Assembly: GCA_014379485.1 (NCBI GenBank)
Contig: JACMLS010000541.1
Location: 1 to 6,974, forward strand
DNA length: 6,974 nt
Direction of reading: 5' to 3'
Origin: Bacteroidia bacterium
GTDB taxonomy: Bacteria > Bacteroidota > Bacteroidia > B-17B0 > Aurantibacillaceae
Positions within the stretch are counted from its first letter, which is position 1. Each line of letters opens with the position of its first letter. A program made the translations under genes and the position numbers. The notes under the pieces were generated by a model. That model did not search any database, had not been told where the DNA came from, and saw only the letters and a list, made by a program, of their open reading frames with translations. This document shows positions 1 through 5,684 of the stretch, in pieces.

Positions 1-56
1 GCGAGAAATTCTTTTTGTCCCCCTCCAACAAACACCTTCATTAATTTTTTGAGCAT
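1..56 (-). CDS. Possible 5' end of a leftward gene, product unknown, cut by the window edge
   Basis: Reading the minus strand from 56 gives MLKKLMKVFVGGGQKEFL and stays open to the left edge; a second in-frame ATG lies at 41-39. An in-frame stop (TGA, complement of 60-62) sits just upstream, so 56 is the furthest possible ATG start. The short peptide reads like an ordinary cytoplasmic N-terminus: it has no hydrophobic signal segment and does include a GGGQKEF stretch. I do not recognise the family. With only 18 codons visible this could be chance, since all plus-strand frames here also stay open for 13 to 23 codons before a stop. If real, it is transcribed divergently from the phosphatase operon, and the intervening 275 bp would carry both promoters. 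Confidence 0.25.
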   Translation of the reverse strand, partial: MLKKLMKVFVGGGQKEFL

Positions 57-331
57 AGATCAGCGCAGATAAAATTTTTGTGAAATTAAAAGAGTAGTAT
101 TAACTAAAAGTTACGCCTGTATTTTTATTCTGAGAATAAGTTAAAACAACGAAAATAGTTTAAATTTTTTCATTGTCATTATTAATTTTTGGCAGCCCTG
201 CTAACATTAGCTTAAAACAAAATTCATTTCTGTTACAAAAAATTAAAACAGGAACTCTATAAAAAATCTTTTAGATAACCACTATGTAATTTGACAGCAA
301 TAGTTTTGCGGCAAATAAACAAAAGCTGAAA
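57..331. other. AT-rich intergenic region upstream of the phosphatase operon
   Basis: No frame here carries a convincing gene, and I see no tRNA-like cloverleaf, CRISPR repeats or insertion-sequence ends. The stretch is very rich in A and T, with many A and T runs, which is usual for Bacteroidota promoter regions. The only recognisable element is the TAnnTTTG box at 301-308, described separately. I could not support a strong hairpin, a riboswitch or a paired Pho-box-type direct repeat. If the leftward frame ending at 56 is a real gene, this is a divergent promoter region; otherwise it is simply the leader of the rightward operon. Confidence 0.5.
301..308 (+). promoter_or_regulatory. Candidate Bacteroidota -7 promoter box (TAGTTTTG)
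   Basis: TAGTTTTG matches exactly the TAnnTTTG consensus of the Bacteroidota housekeeping sigma factor. Transcription would then start near 313-316 and leave a leader of roughly 16 to 20 nt before the ATG at 332. The expected TTG of the -33 element is not found at the ideal spacing: the nearest TTG (291-293) is too close and TTTTAG (269-274) is too far. The site is therefore only half supported. It is still the best candidate in the 331 bp before the operon. Confidence 0.4.
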
Positions 332-2203
332 ATGATTGCAAGAATTTTTTTGCCGGGCATATTTGCGGCAAGTCTTACTTTATGCGCACAGCAAAATTTA
401 CCGGCAGTTTTATTGTCTGATGTTTTGCAAAACAACACTTCTGCAACTCAGGAAACAGAAATGCTTGCGCTGAAAAGAGGGCCTTATCTTCAAATCGGCA
501 CACCAACAAGCATGACCATTAAGTGGGAGACTGATGTAAACAGCGACAGTAAGGTAACTTACGGAACATCTGTATCAAACCTAAACCTACAGGTAACAAA
601 CAGCGCCCAAACAAAAAAACACGAAATTCAGATAACGGGTTTAAATGCAGCTACTGTTTATTATTACACAATTGGAACAACCTCTGCAATTCTTTCGTCT
701 GCCTCGGCCACACAATATTTTAAAACAAGCCCAGTTACCGGTACCCTAAATAAATTCAGGTTCTGGGCAATTGGCGATGCGGGAACAGATGATGCGAACC
801 AGGAAGCTGTGCGCGATGCTTTTCTCACTTATAACAACGGGCAACATATTGATGGCTGGATCATGCTCGGTGACAACGCATACAATTCAGGATTTGACGG
901 CGAATACCAGGATGGAATTTTTGAAAACATGTACGAACCCATTCTTGAAAACACAGTGCTATGGCCTGCGCCCGGAAATCATGATTACAATAATCACATT
1001 CCTTTTTCACCTTCGCCTGCGTATTACGATATATTTACTTTACCAACAGCGGCAGAAGCGGGCGGTGTTGCATCGGGTACAGAAAAATATTATTCGTACA
1101 ACTACGGCAACATTCATTTTGTTGTACTCGATTCTTATGACGAAGGAACGGCCGCTACTGACCCCATGGTACAATGGTTGCAAAACGATCTTGCGGCAAA
1201 CACACAACAATGGCTTATTGCTTATTTTCATCACCCGCCTTATACAAAAGGAACGCATGACAGCGACAACCCGAATTTTCTTGACGGTGAGTTGCCTGAA
1301 ATAAGACAAAATATCATTCCCATTCTTGAATCGTTTGGCGTTGATCTTGTTTTAAATGGTCACAGCCATGTGTACGAGCGCTCTTTTCAGTTAGACGGGC
1401 ATTACGGTTATTCTAATCAGTTGCAACCATCAATGATCCTCGATAATACAAGCGGAAACTATCCAACTGTTTGTCCTTTTCAAAAACATGATCTTACAAA
1501 CAAATCGCATAAAGGAACAAATTATGTGGTATGCGGTTGCTCCGGAAAAAACGGCAGCACAGCATCGGGCTGGCCACATCCTGTAATGTATAATTATGAC
1601 AATACGGTTTTTGGTTCTATGATCATTGAAGTAGATGGCAACAGGCTCGATGCGAAATTCATTACTTCAACAAACACAATTGCTGATGAATTTACTATTA
1701 TAAAAAATGCTTCTAAAAAACAAACACTTTATGCCTGTCCGGGAGATCAGCTTGTTTTAAAACCATCCTGGCAAGGAAACGTTGAGTGGTTTCCAACACT
1801 CGCAACAACAGACAGCCTTGTTGTAACCGCAAGTGTAAGTACCGTTTATTTTGCCAATGAACCATTGGGTTGCATGAGCGATACTTTTTTAGTAAATATT
1901 CTTCCTACGCCCCCTTGCGTTACAACATCTTTGGCAAATCATTCTGCAGAGAACCGTGTTGCCGTTTTTCCAACAATTGCTCCGGCGGGAACTGCAATAG
2001 TTTTACAATACAATGGAACAGGCCAGTTATTATTTAACCTGTTTGATGTAAGCGGAAAAATGATGAAGAACGATTTTATTGAAGCCGGACAAAACAACAA
2101 TTCTTATTTTATAAAAACAGAAGGGCTTGAAGCCGGAATTTATTTTATCTCGCTTCAGTTTAACGGACAGAGTGAAACAAAAAAGATTATCATCACCAAT
2201 TAA
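332..2203 (+). CDS. Secreted purple acid phosphatase-type metallophosphoesterase with T9SS sorting domain
   Basis: Predicted extracellular binuclear metallophosphatase of 623 aa that hydrolyses phosphate esters; the exact substrate is unknown. Residues 1-19 form a Sec signal peptide cut near LCA|QQ; it lacks a proper lipobox. Residues 48-131 look like the fibronectin-III-like N-terminal domain of purple acid phosphatases. The catalytic domain (about 143-350) carries all five metal-binding blocks: GDAG (D149), GDNAY (D181, Y184, the tyrosine that gives these enzymes their purple colour), GNHD (N216, H217), FHHPPY (H300/H301) and GHSHVYER (H344, H346). A Metallophos_C-like segment follows to about 457, with the typical SGK and HP residues. 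Residues 460-525 look like a small Ig-like domain with paired cysteines. Residues 543-623 are a T9SS type A domain (VSGK, then AGIYF). The ATG at 332 is the only in-frame start after the stop at 287. It is the first gene of a likely three-gene operon. Confidence 0.93.
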   Translation: MIARIFLPGIFAASLTLCAQQNLPAVLLSDVLQNNTSATQETEMLALKRGPYLQIGTPTSMTIKWETDVNSDSKVTYGTSVSNLNLQVTNSAQTKKHEIQITGLNAATVYYYTIGTTSAILSSASATQYFKTSPVTGTLNKFRFWAIGDAGTDDANQEAVRDAFLTYNNGQHIDGWIMLGDNAYNSGFDGEYQDGIFENMYEPILENTVLWPAPGNHDYNNHIPFSPSPAYYDIFTLPTAAEAGGVASGTEKYYSYNYGNIHFVVLDSYDEGTAATDPMVQWLQNDLAANTQQWLIAYFHHPPYTKGTHDSDNPNFLDGELPEIRQNIIPILESFGVDLVLNGHSHVYERSFQLDGHYGYSNQLQPSMILDNTSGNYPTVCPFQKHDLTNKSHKGTNYVVCGCSGKNGSTASGWPHPVMYNYDNTVFGSMIIEVDGNRLDAKFITSTNTIADEFTIIKNASKKQTLYACPGDQLVLKPSWQGNVEWFPTLATTDSLVVTASVSTVYFANEPLGCMSDTFLVNILPTPPCVTTSLANHSAENRVAVFPTIAPAGTAIVLQYNGTGQLLFNLFDVSGKMMKNDFIEAGQNNNSYFIKTEGLEAGIYFISLQFNGQSETKKIIITN

Positions 2204-2224
2204 TAAATGACGTTCAGAAAAATT

Positions 2225-3811
2225 ATGAAAAAGAAAACTAAAAAACTTTTATTGTCACTTGCTTTGCTTACTGCTTCTGCAACAATAAATGCGCAATGTA
2301 CAACAACAAACATTACAGGAAATTTTATTCAGAACACAGATATTATTTTATCAGGCACCTATAATGTATCGGGTTTATTTTATGTGCCGCCCGGAGTTAC
2401 AGTTTATGTTAGCGGCTATTCTTTTGGAGGATGCGGAAAATTAGAAGTAAATGCGCAAACAATAATTATTGAAGGAACCATTAACGGAGATTTCTCAGGT
2501 TACACAGGTGGCAATGCAGGTTTAGGCGCAACAGCAATTACAAGCATTACCGGAGACGCAATTGCAATAACCAATTGCAACAACAAAGATTTTACCGGGC
2601 AGGTGAGTCTTGAAGGAGGAAAAGCCGGACAAAACGGAAATGGCGCAGGCGCAGGAAGCTCAGGCACAAATGGAAGCGGAGGATCAGGACCAAAGCAACA
2701 ATGTTTAAGTAATAACGATGAGGCCGGAATGATTGGTTCAAGCGGTGGCGGCGGCGCGGGTGGTGGTGGCTCTTATGGAGGAACAGGAATTGCAGGCGGA
2801 AGCGGAGGTGATGGCACAAATAATTATACTGCAACAGGCGTAAACGTATCAACAGGTTTTGTTATTGTTGGCGGAACAGGTGGCACTGGCGGAGCAAGCG
2901 GAAATGTTTACGGAACAGCAACAGGTGCTGATATCGATCTCGGATCTTCAGGAGCAGGAAGCGGTGGTGGCGGACTTTCTTTTGATTTGGGATTACAAGG
3001 CAACAAAGGCGGAAGCGGTGGCGGACTTGTAAAATTTGTTGCAGTTGATTCTCTTGCTGTAACAGGAACAATTACAGTAAATGGTGAGAATGGAAAAACA
3101 GGGGGCGCTGCAGGTAACGGTGGCCAATCTCCCAATTGTTGCTCAGACGGATGCGATGATGCTGGTGAAGCAACACTTTCTTGTGGTGCAGGTGGTGGAG
3201 GTGGAAGCGGTGCAGGTTCCGGCGGTGGAATTTATTTGGAAACTCAAAATGCTGCTTTCATAAACGGAACACTGAATTCAAAAGGAGGAAATGTTGGAAA
3301 CGGAGGAACTGCCGGAACAGGAGTAACTATAAATTACAGCGGCGGAATTTTTTGCGGAACACAAACAATTACTAGCGGTAACGGAAGCGCAGGCAATACA
3401 GGCGGAGCAGGTGGCGGGGGTCGTATAAAAATTTTTATTAATAACTGTTCAAGTTTTGTTAACCCCGTTACAAATGTAAACGGAGGCGCAACTGCTTTGC
3501 CCGGAACTTACAATGTGATCTGTACAACTCTCGGAATTGAAAATAATTCTGTAGAAAAATACTCACTGCTTGTTTATCCTGTACCTGCAACAGAAGAACT
3601 GAATGTACAGTTTAAGAATTCTGTTTATCCTGATGAGGTAGGAAATATAGAAGTTGCAGATCTCTCCGGAAGAATTATTTTTTCTGCACCCTGTAAATTA
3701 AATAAACAATCTGCGCAAACCATTTCTCTTTCTGATTTTGCAGCCGGAATTTATTTCATAAAAATACAGGCAGACAATATTACAGTTCAACAAAAATTCA
3801 TTAAACAATAA
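2225..3811 (+). CDS. Glycine-rich repeat surface protein with T9SS sorting domain, function unknown
   Basis: No enzyme motif is recognisable. I prefer the ATG at 2225 (528 aa) because it gives a compact signal peptide (MKKKTKKLLLSLALL, cut near NAQ|C) and follows an A-rich leader. An ATG at 2207 would add six residues (MTFRKI) and leave only 3 nt after the upstream stop. Numbering is from 2225. Residues 25-98 are beta-rich (YVPPGVTVYVSG, then KLEVNAQTIIIEGTING). Residues 131-399 are extremely glycine-rich, with motifs of the form GSGGG followed by a beta strand at about 246, 263, 332 and 396. Several units continue into 'GTI..NG' turns, suggesting a beta-helix or stacked beta-sheet scaffold. 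The mature part has eleven cysteines, including NCCSDGC (304-310). Residues 447-528 are a T9SS type A domain (LSGR, then AGIYFIKI). It lies between two secreted phosphatase genes, so it may be a surface matrix, adhesin or anchoring protein; this is inference. Confidence 0.88.
   Translation: MKKKTKKLLLSLALLTASATINAQCTTTNITGNFIQNTDIILSGTYNVSGLFYVPPGVTVYVSGYSFGGCGKLEVNAQTIIIEGTINGDFSGYTGGNAGLGATAITSITGDAIAITNCNNKDFTGQVSLEGGKAGQNGNGAGAGSSGTNGSGGSGPKQQCLSNNDEAGMIGSSGGGGAGGGGSYGGTGIAGGSGGDGTNNYTATGVNVSTGFVIVGGTGGTGGASGNVYGTATGADIDLGSSGAGSGGGGLSFDLGLQGNKGGSGGGLVKFVAVDSLAVTGTITVNGENGKTGGAAGNGGQSPNCCSDGCDDAGEATLSCGAGGGGGSGAGSGGGIYLETQNAAFINGTLNSKGGNVGNGGTAGTGVTINYSGGIFCGTQTITSGNGSAGNTGGAGGGGRIKIFINNCSSFVNPVTNVNGGATALPGTYNVICTTLGIENNSVEKYSLLVYPVPATEELNVQFKNSVYPDEVGNIEVADLSGRIIFSAPCKLNKQSAQTISLSDFAAGIYFIKIQADNITVQQKFIKQ
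2615..3421 (+). repeat. Glycine-rich degenerate repeat region inside the surface protein gene
   Basis: About 270 codons consist largely of glycine with alanine, serine, asparagine and threonine, mostly as GGA, GGC and GGT codons. The repeat is imperfect at the DNA level. The clearest direct copies are at 2957-2977 and 3011-3028, both starting GGAAGCGGTGG and ending CGGACTT, and differing by one glycine codon. At protein level the recurring unit is GxGGG, a four- to eight-residue beta strand, 'GT(I/L)xxxG', then a glycine-rich loop. This arrangement is prone to slippage, so length variation between strains is expected. Confidence 0.75.
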
Positions 3812-3824
3812 ATATTATTTTCCA

Positions 3825-5669
3825 ATGAAAAAATTAATTCCCCTTATTCTTTCACTTACCGCAATTTGTGCGCATGCTCAAAACAACAGAATGGCATCGT
3901 TGCAAACCTGCATGGCTCCATTTTATCATGGAGTTGCTTCCGGCGATCCTTTAACCGACAGGGTAATTATATGGACGCGCGTTACGCCCGACTCTAACCA
4001 GGTGGGCGCACCCATACTTGTTTCGTGGAGAATTTCTACGGACACTTCTATGAGTACTATTATTACAAACGGAAGTGTGATAACCGATTCAACAAAAGAT
4101 TTTACGGTAAAAGCAGATGTTATAGGATTGCAGCCCAACACATTTTATTTTTATGAATTTAGTGCAAACGGTTACAATTCGGTTCGTGGCAGAACAAAAA
4201 CAAATCCGGTAACCAATGCAGACAGTTTGCGTTTTGCGGTTACTTCCTGCGCAAATTACGAAGCAGGATATTTTAATACCTATGCAAGTCTTTTGGCGCG
4301 AAATGATTTTGACGGCGTGTTTTCTATCGGAGATTATATTTACGAATACAATTCAGGTGGTTATTCACCAAATGCAACAGTCAACCGTCAATGGCTCCCA
4401 TCCAATGAAATTATTTCTATTGCAGATTACAGAACGCGCTATTCCAGTTACAGACTAGATGAAGATCTGCAAAGACTGCACCAACAATTTCCGTTTACAG
4501 TTGTGTGGGATGATCATGAATTTGCAAATGATGCGTGGATGAACGGCGCGCAAAATCATACTACTGCAAATGAAGGAAGTTGGTCAGCAAGAAAAGCAGT
4601 TGCAAAAAAAGCTTTTTTTGAATGGCAACCGATCCGCGATTTCGGAACGGGTGAAATTTACAGGAAATTCAGCTACGGAAATCTTGTTGATTTTATTATG
4701 CTTGATACACGTGTGCACGGAAGAGATCTGCAGGCAGGTACAACAGGTTCTACTGTAACTTCAGGATCAAGACAACTATTAGGTGCAAATCAGTATCAAT
4801 GGCTGGAAAACACATTAGACTCAAGCACCGCGCAATGGAAAGTAATTGGCCAGCAGGTAATGATGGCTCCGCTCAGAGTTTTTGGAACTGCAGTAAACGG
4901 AGATCAGTGGGACGGCTATCCTGCACAACGCGATAATTTATTTGCTCATATTTTAAATAACAATATAGATAACGTTGTTGTGCTTACCGGCGATATACAT
5001 TCTTCGTGGGCAAACGATCTTCCCACATCAAGCTACAATGGTTCTACAGGTGCAGGTTCTGCCGGTGTTGAATTTGTAACACCCAGCGTAACTTCTCCGG
5101 GAATGAGTATTCCGCTGGGAGCCGCTGCAATAATGGCTTCCAACAGTCATATAAAATACGTAGATCTTTCTCAGCACGGTTATATTATTGTTGACATTAA
5201 TCAGCAGCGCACGCAATCAGATTGGTTTTATGTGCCATCAATAGATGTTCCCTCTATTGCATTTAATTACGGCGGATCTTTTTATGCAAATCACCTTCAA
5301 CGTTTTTTAACTACTGGTACCGCCGCTGCTGTTCCGCGTAATAGTGTGTACTATATGCAGGCGCCATTGTGCCCGCGCAACGTAAGTACAGGAATAAGTC
5401 AGCAAAACAATCCTAACGTTATACTTGGGCTTTATCCGAATCCTGTTTACGATTATCTTACAGTGCAATTCAATAACGCTTCTGCCGGACAGGTTAATTT
5501 TAAAGTGTACGATGTGCAGGGAAAACTTGCATCTGAAAATAAAGAAGGAAACAAAGACGCAGGTGTCTTAAAAAGTTATGTAGATATAAGGAATTTATCT
5601 ACCGGCGTATATTTTCTTGTAATAGAAACAAACTCGGGAACAATGAAACAGAAATTTTTAAAAGACTAG
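3825..5669 (+). CDS. phoD: PhoD-type alkaline phosphatase with T9SS sorting domain
   Basis: Predicted secreted phosphomonoesterase/phosphodiesterase of the PhoD family, 614 aa, which in characterised members uses iron and calcium. Residues 1-19 are a Sec signal peptide (MKKLIPLILSL, cut near AHAQ); there is no twin-arginine motif, unlike classical PhoD. The PhoD N-terminal domain covers about 32-126 and begins FYHGVASGDPLTDRVIIWTR. The catalytic domain (about 135-475) shows TSC (C142, matching the metal-binding cysteine of Bacillus PhoD), GDYIYEY (D170), VVWDDHEFANDAW (D229, D230, H231, N235), MLDTRVHGRD, LTGDIHSSWAND (D390, H392) and FVTPSVTSPG. All expected blocks are present, so it should be active. 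Residues 533-614 are a T9SS type A domain (YPNPVYDYL, VQGK, TGVYFLVI). It starts 13 nt after the glycine-rich gene, so it is probably the last gene of the same operon. The gene symbol marks family membership only. Confidence 0.95.
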   Translation: MKKLIPLILSLTAICAHAQNNRMASLQTCMAPFYHGVASGDPLTDRVIIWTRVTPDSNQVGAPILVSWRISTDTSMSTIITNGSVITDSTKDFTVKADVIGLQPNTFYFYEFSANGYNSVRGRTKTNPVTNADSLRFAVTSCANYEAGYFNTYASLLARNDFDGVFSIGDYIYEYNSGGYSPNATVNRQWLPSNEIISIADYRTRYSSYRLDEDLQRLHQQFPFTVVWDDHEFANDAWMNGAQNHTTANEGSWSARKAVAKKAFFEWQPIRDFGTGEIYRKFSYGNLVDFIMLDTRVHGRDLQAGTTGSTVTSGSRQLLGANQYQWLENTLDSSTAQWKVIGQQVMMAPLRVFGTAVNGDQWDGYPAQRDNLFAHILNNNIDNVVVLTGDIHSSWANDLPTSSYNGSTGAGSAGVEFVTPSVTSPGMSIPLGAAAIMASNSHIKYVDLSQHGYIIVDINQQRTQSDWFYVPSIDVPSIAFNYGGSFYANHLQRFLTTGTAAAVPRNSVYYMQAPLCPRNVSTGISQQNNPNVILGLYPNPVYDYLTVQFNNASAGQVNFKVYDVQGKLASENKEGNKDAGVLKSYVDIRNLSTGVYFLVIETNSGTMKQKFLKD

Positions 5670-5684
5670 AAAATGGGTTCTAGT
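5665..5684. terminator. Short inverted repeat between convergent genes, possible weak bidirectional terminator
   Basis: ACTAGAA (5665-5671) and TTCTAGT (5678-5684) form a perfect 7-bp stem around a 6-nt loop. The left arm contains the TAG stop of the PhoD-type gene (5667-5669) and the right arm contains the stop of the peroxidase gene (complement of 5680-5682). The stem has only two G-C pairs and is weak. For leftward transcripts it is followed by CTTTT, a short U tract. For rightward transcripts no immediate U run follows; T-rich sequence begins about 13 nt later. Its position between converging genes is what suggests termination. Confidence 0.35.

Noticed and set aside
173..297. Pho-box-like half sites (TTGTCAT at 173-179 and CTGTCAA on the minus strand at 297-291)
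   Set aside because: A Pho box needs direct repeats at about 11-bp spacing; these are single, on opposite strands and far apart, and the enterobacterial consensus is not expected to apply in Bacteroidota.
332..391. Lipoprotein signal in the first phosphatase (SLTLC)
   Set aside because: The residue before the cysteine is leucine rather than glycine, alanine or serine, and a normal signal peptidase I site (LCA|QQ) fits better with T9SS export.
771..1304. 177-codon open frame on the plus strand inside the first phosphatase gene
   Set aside because: It lies fully within a gene whose own frame holds all the phosphatase motifs; its translation has no domain pattern and is rich in residues typical of an off-frame reading.
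2592..3135. Antisense open frames of 69 to 86 codons opposite the glycine-rich region
   Set aside because: Reverse complements of GGN glycine codons read as proline, arginine or similar and rarely give stops, so long antisense frames are expected by composition. The peptides are low-complexity and biologically implausible.
3081..3375. Two plus-strand frames of 60 and 64 codons inside the glycine-rich gene
   Set aside because: Frame-shifted readings of the repeat region, overlapping a clear gene with a signal peptide and T9SS domain in the main frame.
2615..3421. Glycine-rich stretch as a CRISPR array or mobile-element repeat
   Set aside because: The repeats are short, irregular, in frame and coding, with no constant spacer length or terminal inverted repeats.
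4216..5216. Small frames inside the PhoD-type gene on both strands
   Set aside because: They overlap the conserved catalytic blocks of the real frame and show no protein features of their own.
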